The notes: generated from the letters alone by a model not told the origin. A stretch of 64,000 nucleotides of DNA from Magicicada septendecula (GCA_034769895.1 CM068372.1:375553258-375617257), one strand, 5' to 3'; positions 10,906-22,046 are shown, numbered from the stretch's first letter. Numbers and translations are program-made.

Positions 10906-13666
10906 TATAGTTAGCATAAATGGGGTTTATTTATTATGCTAATCGTGATATAAATGATTTACATTTAGTAAATGGGACTAGTGGTATTTTATGTGAGTTT
11001 ATCACTTTCTCATATGTATCTCGCCCTAAAGCTGGATGCCATTTACATTTAATGCCAAGCGTTGTGCAGCCATTTACATTTAGTGGTGTAAATATAATTT
11101 ACATCTGTGGTAATTAATTGTGTAAACCATTTACATCTAGTGAATATTAATCTGTGCTAATTATCTGCGCGGATTAATTACTCAACAATTATGAATCATA
11201 TTAATTAAAGATTTATGTAATACGTTAAAATTGATATATCTAAAATTATTTCTATTCGTCAGATTTGACTCAACACAGTGTCTGATTAAATACGATTTTA
11301 TGAGTCTATTAATCAGACGTTTCAATGGTCGAGTTTATTGTATCCATTGATGTTTAGCATAAGTTATGAGATTTTTAGTGTAATACTTAGAATGAAAATA
11401 CATCAATAACAAAGGTGAAATTTCAATAATGAACGCATGAATACTGTAAATTAACTACTTATTTATTACACATCTTACTGAAGTAAGTAACTATATCCTG
11501 CAAATTACATACATATTAAAGCACATGATATAAATACAATTATTCAATTTATACGATGTTTCCTGAAACATAAACACATGGTACATTCAAATGCAGTAAA
11601 TAATGCACATATATAAAACATACACGAATAATAAACAATCAACAATTATACTTATTCCTACCTAAAATGCGTTCATTATTTCTCAGATAACGAATTACGT
11701 TAGTGTTATTTTATAGATTTTATGATTCATATGACTCATATGTAATTATTCTCTTGGGGTTAGTTCTTTGAAAAGAGGCAACAGAACAGTAGTGTAGTAT
11801 ATACTACTAAGATTAAGTAGACATAAAGCTTATCTTTGAGAGTGTTTATCCAATTCCGTCGTCGTGAGAAGACACTTTCTAGATGATTCGTCGAAGATCA
11901 TAATCACTGTTACGCAGAGCACTGATAATTTCACTTCACTCCACTAAATCTCCACTCCCGTCATGTGTATGGTATTGTGGTAACCCGCTGATGTCGAGTG
12001 TCCGGAGTTCAAATAGTGAGGTGTTAATGTTGTCATTAACTTGAATTGTTCTGAAAGTTTGCCATATTTGTGTACATGGTTAACTGTGCCGTCTATTTGG
12101 GTGTATCGCGTACTGCGTGCTTAATTGTTTGGTATAGTTTATTCAACTAATTGTTCAACATGGTGATACGTTTTGATGTGAGAATGTTTGAGGTGACACT
12201 CACTGTTCTACTTTAAATGTTAATTAGTATATTATTATGTGCGCGTCAGTTGAGATTTCAAGTCCCGTACGCACTCATAGTTTATATTTCCGCACAGAAT
12301 TGTGTATAAGTGTGACTATACCGATGTCTTTGTTCACTTATGAATTTACAAATTAGTGAATCCGGTCGGTCGACATAATCAATCGTCTGTCTATCGTACG
12401 CACTAACTTCTGACTATTAATTGCGACTACCAACTGCTACTATTAACTACATACTCTTGACTACCGACTGACTGTTAACTGCGACTAACTGTTCGATTGA
12501 ACGACTTGACTACTCGATTGAATACTTGACTATCCGATTGAAAATTACTGACTCTCGATTAACTACTTGACTGCCCGATTGAAAATACTGACTCTCGATT
12601 AACTACTTGACTGCCCGATTGAAAATTACTGACTCTCGATTAACTACTTGACTGCCCGATTGAAAATTACTGACTCTCGATTAACTACTTGACTGCCTGA
12701 TTGAAAATTACTGACTCTCGATTAACTACTTGACTGCCTGCTTGAAAATTACTGACTCTCGATTAACTACTTGACTGCCTGCTCCGCGTCTTCGCCAAAC
12801 AGTTTTATTGGAACATCTTACCCATAAGTCTAAGTTTCGATCTCTACGCCTTCTCGAACTCTTGATTGGTCGTACAAATTCCTACCCTTCTGTAGATCTC
12901 ATCCTCTGTTTCACGATTCGTCGGCCGAACCCTTCCTACTCTCTCCACAAGCTCTCTTAGAAGATGCTTGATGCTGGTTGGTCGTCGTCATCCCCGGAGT
13001 GTTTCATGTGACGAGCGTAGCACAGATTCTAAGAAATTAGGGCAATTTCATGGCCTTCTGTTATCCTTTGTTTAGACTTTCCCTAGGGTTCTGACTGAGC
13101 TTTTGTTAACAGACTCCAAAGTCTTGGTTAATTGTCTAAGTTCCACGACGTTCGTTCCGCCGATTATCAACCCTTCGTTGTCTTCATTTCGGTGAAACTC
13201 TACTTTTCAGTCGTAAATTTCAGTAAACTGTCAAGGGTTTGTTTTCACGCTGTGCAGGATACATTGGCAGTATTCACTGAGTTACGTCTATTGTCTATCT
13301 CTCCGTTAAAATTGCTCTGTACTCCCTTTGTAACATAGTAAAGCCTTTCATAATTGAGCAGTTACACTTTGCTTCCACAGCAGGCGTTCCATCTCGATTC
13401 CGTGTAACTCGGCAGCTGGACGAAGTCTTTGTTTCAGATTGTTGGGTGCTGTAAATTTTGACAAACGGCTAGCTGTCAGTGACGCCTTGAAATACTCATT
13501 GTGTGCAGTGCTCAGACATTTTTTCTTTGTCTTCGCTCTGTCGTCGGGTTTGACGTGCCCTCGATTCGTCATTATTTACGACCTGGGCTTGTGTCCGTCG
13601 ACTTGAGTGTGGGAACGTGTCACTTGATCGAGGAATTAAAATTTTTTTAAAATTTCGATCATTACA
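10906..13666 (-). repeat. 5' LTR (element on minus strand)
   Basis: Second copy of the 2761-bp LTR, 5654 bases from the first with no indel. It ends at 13666, directly before the second ACTC and 16 bases from the stop codon of the host transposase. The minisatellite copy is at 12535-12784. Confidence 0.9.
12535..12784. repeat. 41-bp minisatellite in the 5' LTR
   Basis: Same array as 6881-7130, including the single 40-bp unit. The two LTRs therefore share even the unit-length variant, which supports recent reverse transcription. Confidence 0.9.
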
Positions 13667-13682
13667 ACTCTCATTAAAACAG

Positions 13683-16600
13683 CTATTCCAATGGAGATGT
13701 TCCCAAGTCTTCTTCCTCGTCAGAGTTCCAGTCACTGTCGTCATCATCTGAATCTCCTGGAGCCAAGTTGATGATCATTTCCTGGACACTGCGGTCATCA
13801 AGTCCTTCACTCAGCCAGTCATCATCCATTTCTCTTTACGTGTTTAACGCAGTTTTTCCACGAATCTGCTTGGTAGGAGTTTACAGCTTCAAAAAACAAA
13901 TTTTGCACATCGTCCAGTTTGAATGTTGTGTTGCGCTGTTTGACGTAATTCTTCAAGTGAGCCCAGACCTTTTCAATAGCATTGTAATTACAATGATAAG
14001 TTGGAAGCCAAATAACCCGAAATCCAAGCTCAGATGCTTTCTTGTCAATGACATAAGAAGTCAGTTGGGGCTTGTGTAGCTTGACGAGATTATACATTTC
14101 GGGCTTACGCATGTCGTCCGTTATACGAACTCCGTTCATCACTATTGAGCGTTGTCCATCACTATTGTTGAACCGGGTGGTAGAGAAGGAAGCAACACTG
14201 CAAAAAACCAGCACTCAAATATCTCAGAATTCATTGAAGATACCTCATGGTAGTCAACCGTTTTCTTAGATTTGAAAATCAGCGGGGGTGCATTTATCCA
14301 TCCGTTGACGCCACCTGCGTGGTAGATTATGAGTCGCTGTCCTTTGGTCTAGAGGTGCACCCTAACACTGCCGTCGGTCCATCCAACATCTTTGGAGATA
14401 TTACTATTAATCCATGTTTCATCTAAAAACACCACGTTTTTAATGTCCTATAGTGATCAAAATTTTAAAAATTTATAATTTCTTGATCAAGTGGCACGCT
14501 CACACACTCGAGTTGACAAACCTAGGCTCGAGTCGTAAATAAGAACGAATTTCTTATTCGTTCAGACACGTCACGTCAGACCCGACGCCAGTGCGAAGAC
14601 AATGAGAAAAACGACTGAGTACACGCCTCAATAGAAAATAGGGAACGTCGTTGACAGCACGAAGTTAACTACGATTTACAGCGCCAAACAAACCAAGACA
14701 AAAGGCATAGTCCAGCAGCCTGGTTACGCAGAAGTGAAATGGAACACATGCTGTGGGGTTGAGTTGTAACGAGCACACGTATGAACGCTACACCCAGTAA
14801 CAAAGGGTGCAGAGAAATCTTGACAAATATGTAGACAATAGAACGGATATTCAATGAATACTAGAGATACACACAGCCCAGCATGAAAACACACCCTGAC
14901 GTCCAGCCAGATTTACAACTAGAAAGCGTGGGACCCGTCCAGGGATGACACCCAACGAAGAGTTGATAACCGGCGGAACGAGCGAAGGGTAAATGAACAA
15001 TTGACCAAGACACTGCAGACTCTTAACAAAAGCTATATCAGAGTGCCTCGACAACGTGGAAACAAAGGTTGATAGACAGGCGGGGGAATTACTCTAGTTT
15101 CTGAGAATCAGCACCACAACGTTCGTCTCTGGAACATTCCGGGGATGCCGACGACCAACCAGCATTTGGCATCTTCCTAAGGAACTGGTGGAGAGAGTAA
15201 TAACGACTCGAACGACGAATCGGAAAACCGATGACAAAATCTACAAGCTGGTAGGAATTTAAGGAACCTATCAACAACGGCAGGAGGCGTGGAAATGTGG
15301 AAATTGCCTTCTGGGAGAGAATGTTTGATAAAAACTGTTTGCGAGGACGCGGAGCCCGGTAGTAGTAATAGTTGGAGTAGTAATAGCAGTAAGACGGAAA
15401 TAATACAGTCGTAGTAGTAGTAATTGAAATAGTTTACGCGACTTACTCAACTTTTAACTCGGTTAATCAACCAGTGAAATTGTAACCAAGTCGCGGACTT
15501 AAGTGAACTTGGACATTCAATTCAATCGCAATTCTACAAAACGTATGTTCGATAGTTTATATGAGTTACCGATAATCAACAGTGCGAATAGACATAACTA
15601 TCGTTAAATACCAGTGTATACGTGACTCTAAACTACGACCGACACGCAACACAATACAATTACCGCAACGAGTGAGTAACAATCCGAGAGTAAAACAGTG
15701 GGTGACAGTTTCGAACACTATTCCACCATAATAATTCTCAATTTTGGGCATCTGAACTGAGTGAATTAACACGAACACTATTACGCACATTGCATACATT
15801 ACGCCCAAGGTAGACGAAATAGTTAGCTACATGAACATGCACACAGCAAACTCTAAAAGCAAACCACTTCGATGACGATGATAGCATCTTAACACTTGAA
15901 CCCATAAAACACTTGACGCCAGCGGGGAGTCCAACACCACACTATACATAACGAGAGTGGGGAAATTCAGTGAAGTGAAAGTGAAGTGTTCTTCGATCAA
16001 CAGAGATTATGATGTACGAGGAATCCACCAACGGATGTCATCTTACACCGATGGAATTTGTGGATAACCCTTTTGCAAGATAAGCCTTTATGTTTCTTAA
16101 ATCCTAGTTGATACATACTACTGCACTGTCTCTTCTTTTCAAAGAGCTACTCCCGAGAGATTTCTGTAAATTTATATAAATCATAAATCTAACAATGTTA
16201 ATATTAAAGTCATTCATCTGAGCATAATGAACGCATTTAGCTAGGGATAAATATATTTTATTGCTTATTGTTTGTATATGTATATTATTGTGTTGTATTT
16301 GATTGTACTATATGTCTTGTTTTACAGGAAACAACGAACGAATATTATTGTGATTTTGTTATTATGTGTTTTAATTATGTATTTGCAGGACATAATTTCA
16401 TTTGTGGTTCAGTAATTTACTTAATCAATGATATAATAAATAAGTAATTATTACATATATACATATATCTTGCGTTCATTATTGCGATTAACCTTGACAA
16501 TTAATTTATCACGTTCCAAGTGATTTCATCTTGTAACTTATAAAGAGTCTCAGAGTTATGCTAATTATCAATGGACACACCCAAATCGACCATTGAAATG

Positions 16601-17430
16601 TCAGATTAACATGCCCATGTAAATCATATTGATTTGATAACTATATTGAGTCAAATCCGACAGATATAATTTACCTTTCCATATGTGTGTTACATATAAA
16701 TGATACCCAAGGAAAGTGGGGCTTTATAAATGTCAATTACCACCCCATTTGGTTAAACATAAATAATATACGAATTTAATTAGACCCAATTCATTAATTT
16801 ATAACTGGATGATTTAAGCATTCATAATAATTAGCATAATTGCACTAAAGTCCACATTACGAATTTTCCTCAAAAACCGGCATCTTTGATAAAGCAACCG
16901 ATGACTTCTCCATAAGTACATTTCCTTTATCGAAACTTTTCCATTTGAAACCAATATTCTTTAATACGTTACACAGAGACTGTAACATCCCTTGAAAAGT
17001 CTCGCATCTTTGAGAGATGCTAGTAATTTTCGGAGGGTCGGCACTTCCTTGCCTCTATAACATGGCGTCGGATGGCAGATTTGTCAAAATCATCAATATA
17101 AGTCACTGGGCATGGGAGAGGTTTTTTTCTTTTTGGCGTGTGGAGCACACTAGCATTTTCCGTGTTCACTGCATCTGGGAGCACATTGTTATTTTCATTA
17201 TCTTCGCTTATAACAAAGCTATCGTTCTTACACTCCTTAAGTTCACTTTTTATTCTAGTAATGGTGCGTAGAGACACTTGACACGCTGCCGATACTCTCA
17301 CACACAGTTTTTTTATATCAATTAACAGGCCTTTATTGTCACGCTCCTGTTCAAAGTACTGCATAACCGACGCAATTATTGTTCTAGCTTGAGAATGATA
17401 CACTTTACCACGTTTACTAGATGAAGACAT
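13683..17430 (-). pseudogene. DDE_3 (IS630/Tc1/mariner-type) transposase, broken
   Basis: Would cut and rejoin the transposon ends. The N-terminal exon-like part (17430 to 16850) has a helix-turn-helix-like region followed by YIDDFDKSAIRRHVIE, then GFKWKSFDKGNVLMEKS. After the solo LTR the frame resumes at 14444 with VVFLDETW (first catalytic Asp), then a GQRLIIYHAGG block, VMDNAQ (second Asp), and YHCNYNAIEKVW (catalytic Glu). An acidic C-terminus follows and ends with TAG at 13683-13685. Damage: a 2.4-kb insertion, a frameshift just before it, an in-frame stop near 14350, a frameshift after VMDNAQ and another near 13835. The reading frame is continuous across the solo-LTR site once one target duplication is removed. 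Total about 447 codons. The second Asp to Glu distance is long (about 62 residues) compared with Tc1 or mariner. Confidence 0.85.
14449..16849 (+). mobile_element. Diverged solo LTR of the same long-LTR family
   Basis: 2401 bp, flanked by GTCC (14445-14448 and 16850-16853). It starts TATAGTGATCAAAATTTTAA, aligning without gaps to the reverse-complement start of the young LTR. Further blocks align in order, for example the 15920-16010 stretch against 6230-6330. Orientation is opposite to the full element. It is substantially diverged, shorter, and lacks a clear 41-bp array, so it is an older insertion of a related subfamily. No internal region remains. Confidence 0.8.
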
Positions 17431-17869
17431 CTCGATAAAAAAATAAAAAAACACTAATAAAACTTGAAATAACTTAACTTAACAAAATTTAACCTTATAG
17501 TATTCAACTAATTAAACTAACACTCCGTAAACTCACGATCGACAGTAGCGACGACCAGTAGACACTAAACTATTCAACTGTTTGTGAGCAACTGAAGAAG
17601 GGATGAGGCTGAGTCATAAATACCAAGCAGCACTAGTCACGAGATGACTCATAGCAACCCCATTACAGGAAGTGAGCAGGAAGTTCTCTGTTCACTATCA
17701 GCGCTTAAACACGAAATATTATGTGTGTTCTTTTTCAATCAAAGAATCAAACAAACCAATTAAACAAGTATTCGTATTTTTCATTTAAATTTATTCTTTG
17801 AGCACTATGCACTGAGGATGTGTATTAAAGTAGTTGTTGAGCTTTTACCTTGAAACACCTTAAAATTTA

Positions 17870-18104
17870 ATATTTTTTAGTCGTGTTTGGTGTCATTTTC
17901 ATCGTATTATTTCGCTGATTTCAAATATAACAAAATTTTGCCAGTATTGGGCGAGGCAAAAAAAAAAATTGTTTCATACTGGACGCACAGTGAGGTGACT
18001 CACGCGGCAATTAGCTGCTGTCGAACCCGGGCGGAAGTATTACAATGGGGGAGAGGCAGCAGGTAGCCCAAGGGTCCACACGCCAACCACCGTCATACAG
18101 AGCA
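17870..18104 (-). repeat. Right terminal inverted repeat of the DNA transposon
   Basis: Inverted partner of 4567-4800. The segment between it and the transposase start (17431-17869) is AT-rich and non-coding and probably held the transposase promoter. Confidence 0.85.
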
Positions 18105-18539
18105 TAATAATAGAGTCAATTCTCTGTTGTAGACTACTTGAAATTGTGAGTCTGGACCACGAGATGAAACAATGCGCATTGTTTAGTTTGTCCCTAATTG
18201 CCTAATCGTCTAGCGTTTTTGCTTTGGAAACTCTTCTTCTATTTCCAGAGCACGTTCTCTGTCACTCTCAAGTACCTCTTCTTCGATTACACCTTGCCTT
18301 CCGAGTTGGCAGCTCGGGAAAGGGCGAAGCGGATGATGACTGAGACGGACCTAACGAATATCAGGGTTAGTAAGAAAAGAAACTAAGAACTGAGAAGTGA
18401 CAGAGTAGAGAAACGTAGGCTCGAAAGGTTTGGACACGGCGTAAGAAGTCTTCAAGTCTGACAGCGCCAAAGATTTCTCCAACATACGTCCTCCAGGGCA
18501 TACAGGGAAATAGGACATATTACGCTAATAATAGCCTAT
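18105..18539. other. Unassigned DNA beside the transposon
   Basis: Target-side flank. A plus-strand frame at 18198-18386 has no recognisable motif. Nothing else supported. Confidence 0.4.
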
Positions 18540-19202
18540 TCAGAAGCAGACTCATTAGTCACAACACAAAAATGAAAATAAGAAGACACTTATCAGACCG
18601 GAGGTTGCTTATGGTAGTGAGACATTAGTATAAAAATAAAGAATGAGAAACAGTACGAAAGTTTGGAAGAAAGATCGTACGACTCGCTTATGGCTCGGGT
18701 AATGAAGACGATGAATGGAGAATAAGACATAACCAGGAGACAGACGAGCTACTGAAGCACGAGAGCACTGTAAGATTAGCAAAGGCTAATATAATGGCTA
18801 GGTCACGCGGGTGGATGATCAGCGTATGCCACAGAAAATTCTGAGGGCGCAAGTCTATAAAAACAGAAAGAGGGGCCGACCTAGGATAAGCTGGTTGGAT
18901 GATGTGCCGGACGATCTAAGAAGAATGGTTGTGAGGGGTTACGCTAAGATGGCAATGGATAGGAGACATTGGAGAAGATTGGTGTCCGAAGACAGGACTC
19001 ACGTTGGGTTGTAGTGCTGAAGAAGACGATATCGTTTGGGAGTTGTAAACCATGAACATCGTGGAATGAGGTGATAGGATCGTGACATTGGAGAAGATTG
19101 GTGTCTGAAGACAGGACTCACGTTGGGTTGTAGTGCTGAAGAAGACGATATCCTCTTGGAGTTGTAAACCATGAACATCGTGGAATGAGGTGATAGGATA
19201 GT
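18540..19202 (+). pseudogene. RTE-type LINE 3' tail with duplicated end
   Basis: Plus-strand degenerate C-terminal region. Frame pieces read ERKIVRLAYGSGNEDDEWRI, then from 18811 MDDQRMPQKILRAQVYKNRK, GRPRISWLDDV, and MDRRHWRRLVSEDRTHVGL with a stop at 19014. It is the sister of 1417-1850. The last 119 bases (18965-19083) are repeated in tandem at 19084-19202, so the terminal WRRLV..RTHVG coding segment appears twice. Confidence 0.72.
18965..19202. repeat. 119-bp tandem duplication, two copies
   Basis: Units 18965-19083 and 19084-19202 share nearly all bases, with differences such as TCCGAAG versus TCTGAAG and GTTTGGG versus CTCTTGG. The unit spans the end of the LINE coding tail plus its 3' UTR. 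Confidence 0.85.
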
Positions 19203-19690
19203 GGAATGCAAACTCAAAGACCGGAGGAATATGGCGAAACCAGAAGCTTTCAAAAGCCGTATAATGAAGGAGATATTCTATCATTGCTCTCTGTGAAATG
19301 AAAATTTATGTCAGTTTGTATCCTGTGAATAATTAATCAACGATCACCTGCGCGCAAGACCTTCCAATTATGCAGTGCACCGGATCCGGCAGTTAATTGC
19401 ACTCAGTTACATTTCCGTTATTCATTTCACAGCTGTCACGGACTTTACGTCTGCCGATAACCGTGAAATAAAGCTAAAACTTCACACACCTTACATAACA
19501 CGACCTTACACAACTGTCGTCACGTTTCTCACATTGAATGAGAAACCACTGAATCAGTGTCTATAAAATACCCGTGTTTTTTTAAACATCAACATTCCGC
19601 TGTTCATAAAAGAAAGCTGTAAAACGTTCTCGATAGGTTCCCTTATCGGTTCTCTTCCCTTCCCTTCTTAGTATCAGGTTAGGACTTAGC
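19203..19690. other. Unassigned DNA
   Basis: No coding or repeat structure recognised between the LINE tail and the GAA microsatellite. Confidence 0.4.
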
Positions 19691-19837
19691 AATAGAGAAG
19701 AAGAAGAAGAAGAAGGAGAAGGAGAAGAAGAACAAGAAGAAGGAGGAGAAGAAGAAGAAGAAGAAGAAGAAGAAGAAGAAGAAGAAGAAGAAGAAGAAGA
19801 AGAAGAAGAAGAAGAAGAAGAAGAAGAAGAAGAAGAA
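19691..19837. repeat. GAA microsatellite
   Basis: About 147 bp of (GAA)n with scattered GGA and CAA variants in the first third. The second two thirds are nearly pure. Poly-Ser, poly-Phe and similar frames across it are translations of the repeat. Confidence 0.95.
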
Positions 19838-20229
19838 TTTTCGTTCAACACTGTATGTTATTTGACCAATTCGTGGGTTTTCCATCATCTGCAATTCGTG
19901 TATTAGCTTTAAATGAGAAACAATTATAAATGCAAGCACAACTGAAACAAACATTGCGTTGTGAAAATATTTTTATACACGCTCTCACTCACGAGACGGT
20001 AATTTTTCCTAAAACAAATTAATAATTACGCTTTCACTTTCAGTGGTAACAAGGTGTGTAACGTGGCGTACAAGCTGTGCACCCGCGACCGCCAGCCAAC
20101 AGGAACTAACCAATTAGCAACATCTGCACGCTGCCTCTCTCTACACGGCAGTAAAGCCCAGTTTAAATGGTGTTGCTATGCGCTTCTCGTCTGCGACTAG
20201 GCTACTACTTGGCCAAACCAAATCTCAAT

Positions 20230-20800
20230 CATGCGTGTACCGAAAACTAGGTGGACCCACTTCCATCCTATCCGCTCTGAGGACGGGTAGGCGGTTTGCG
20301 TTGCGTTGCGGATCAGGTAGTGGGGCGTCTTTGCACCCATGGCTCAATGGACGTGCCCGATTACTGCCACTGATACACCCTTTCATTGACGAAGGATCGA
20401 CTCCTTGCCACGGGAGATGTCCCATTCTTAGTAACGGGGTGTCTAAACTGACTCCTTGAGAGATTGAGGGCTCCAAGGGGCGGGTCAGGAGTGATCCGAC
20501 CCCCTTGACCGTGCTTGGTTTTGGACTACAGGTGGTTCGTGGTTTCGGGGGCTTGTGGCACTGCTGCGGAAGCCTTGTATGAGGTGGTGCCCGCTGAAAT
20601 ATTATGGACTGTTAAATCCTAGAGAGCGGATATTCCGAAACCCACGGAGCGACTAGAGCTGCACGTCTCATATTGCCAGGGGTACCGACCATTCCAACGT
20701 CGGGCGCTTAGTCAGCGGTTCAAATGGCGGACTCGACGCCCATGGGGGCAAATGATTGCAGACTGGACTTCGGTCGTGGGAGTTCTCTTGTAAAACAAAT
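20230..20800 (+). repeat. GC-rich interspersed repeat with tRNA-like A and B boxes
   Basis: A block more GC-rich than its surroundings. TGGCTCAATGG (20340-20350) resembles a Pol III A box, and GGATCGACTCC (20393-20403) is one base from the B-box consensus GGTTCGANTCC, at tRNA-like spacing. The 20490-20800 part recurs inverted at 23168-23505. This fits a tRNA-derived SINE of a few hundred bases or more. A LINE 5' UTR is the alternative. Confidence 0.5.
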
Positions 20801-20999
20801 TTACAAGTCCAGTTCTCTGAACGCTAACGTTACAACGTTGTTTCGGAAATTCTATAGAGACGCATCGGCTGTGAAGCTGGTGTCCAGATAAAGAATGGAA
20901 GTACAAAAATATACGTTCGTATATTTGTGATGTAATACAAAGAAATCTCATTAGTAAGACTAGAATCCACACATTATAAAAGTTTATAAGACACTTGGT

Positions 21000-21240
21000 G
21001 ATCCAGCATTGATACCTGCCAGTGGAACGTACGGCTGATATCATTTTAATTTTCCTGGTTATCAGGCCGTGGTCAGATGTTATTATTTGCAAACGTTTCA
21101 GCCACTCCATCGGTGGCCATCTTCAGTGCTGAACGGACTGAAAAACTGACAAAGGTCTACAGTCAGTAAACCACAGTACTACAGAAACGCTTGCAAATAA
21201 TAGCGTCGGACTACAGCCTGACAGTCCGGAATATGAAAAT
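21000..21240. mobile_element. Head-to-head Penelope-type terminus remnant
   Basis: Minus-strand sequence around 21065-21126 and plus-strand sequence around 21130-21225 are imperfect inverted copies of each other (GAAACGTTTGCAAATAATA-type core). The minus arm contains a well-formed hammerhead ribozyme core. Penelope-like elements are known to carry such motifs in their terminal repeats. No coding part is left here. Confidence 0.5.
21096..21126 (-). ncRNA. Hammerhead ribozyme core
   Basis: Minus strand: CTGAAGA, then a stem-loop whose arms GCCAC and GTGGC pair around CGATGGA, then GAAA. The two invariant single-stranded segments (CUGANGA and GAAA) are intact. Stem III and the cleavage site were not resolved. 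Confidence 0.6.
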
Positions 21241-21479
21241 GTTAACTACGTCGGCGGCCATGACAGCATACGGCTAATGTCGGTGAATGTCCGCAGCACA
21301 GTAAAATACAACGTGTTGAAATAAGAATCTTTATGAATACTCTAAACCGTATCCCCCAAGACATACGAAGACATGAAAACATAAGAGAAAAACTTTAACA
21401 GGAAGACTCGACGCTATCATTTCAACTTATAGATAATACCCGCATTTGCAACGAAAAGGCGGAAGACGGATTGGTTGGG

Positions 21480-22046
21480 AAAATATCGATATGGAGAACC
21501 ATACATGGCTTCCATGTTCTAAGATTTATATTTAAAATAATTCTCGAAATGAAATATTTCCATAGAAACTACTTCTTTCTTCAGCCTTAACCACAGTACT
21601 GTGGTCACTAACGTATACCACCTCACGTTAGCCCACTCGATTTTCACTGATGATGGGAGTCGATGGCACTGCCAAAACGTCTGGTTTTGCAGAAAACATT
21701 GGATCACGGCCAAACAGCCCAGGAAGGAAGTTTAACAACAAACTAATTCTTTGTTGTCGATATCGTATTACACATATAAAAATTATCCCCTCCCTCATCA
21801 ACAATCATTTTCAACCAAAATCAATAGGCCTTGAGTCCTCTACAACTCAGGCACATATGCAAAAAATTATTTGATTCTGTTTAAATTTGCGGCAGTTATC
21901 GTTCGCCGTAGAAACAATTCTACACATAGACACTTTTCGGAAAACAACTTTTTTCATGTTTGGAGGATAGTACAATCAGAATGAGCCGTTATCTCGAACT
22001 CGACTTTTTCGCGATCACCGTACTTCCATTTCCTTACGGAACAGGG
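21480..22046. repeat. Unclassified interspersed repeat, copy 1
   Basis: Shares several blocks in the same order with 51960-53480, for example the stretch near 21770-22040 against 53000-53470, including CAATCAGAAT and CGCGATCACC. A 165-bp piece absent from the other copy sits at about 21578-21745. No coding capacity seen. Confidence 0.6.
21578..21745 (+). mobile_element. Possible Penelope-terminus insertion
   Basis: Extra block relative to copy 2 of the surrounding repeat. It contains CTGATGA at 21647-21653 and, about 20 bases on, CAAAA where a hammerhead would have GAAA. It is a weak, decayed hammerhead-like signature. Confidence 0.3.

Larger units (their letters stand above)
5252..13666 (-). 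mobile_element. Non-autonomous LTR retrotransposon with 2.76-kb LTRs and a gag-like ORF
   Basis: Two direct repeats of 2761 bp (5252-8012 and 10906-13666) keep a constant 5654-base offset, and I saw no difference in the lines compared. They enclose 2893 bp. ACTC flanks both ends (5248-5251 and 13667-13670). Read on the minus strand the LTR starts TGTAATGATCG. A primer-binding site follows three bases after the 5' LTR (10885-10902), a G-rich tract AATTTGGGGACAA abuts the 3' LTR, and the only long frame is Gag-like. No protease, RT, RNase H or integrase motif was found. The layout fits a Ty3/gypsy-like element mobilised in trans. LTR identity implies very recent insertion. Confidence 0.88.
4567..18104 (-). 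mobile_element. IS630/Tc1/mariner-type DNA transposon, carrying two nested LTR insertions
   Basis: Inverted termini begin TGCTCTGTATGACGG at 4567 and end with the complement at 18104. Each is flanked by TA (4565-4566 and 18105-18106), the Tc1/mariner target duplication. The terminal inverted repeats run about 235 bp and are about 90% alike by eye. The internal minus-strand transposase reads from about 17430 to 13683. A solo LTR (14449-16849) and a full LTR retrotransposon (5252-13666) sit inside. Removing each with one copy of its target duplication leaves about 2.7 kb. The family is that of DDE_3 (Pfam) transposases common in arthropods. Confidence 0.85.

Noticed and set aside
19582..19954. 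Poly-Ser and poly-Phe proteins
   Set aside because: They are translations of the GAA microsatellite.
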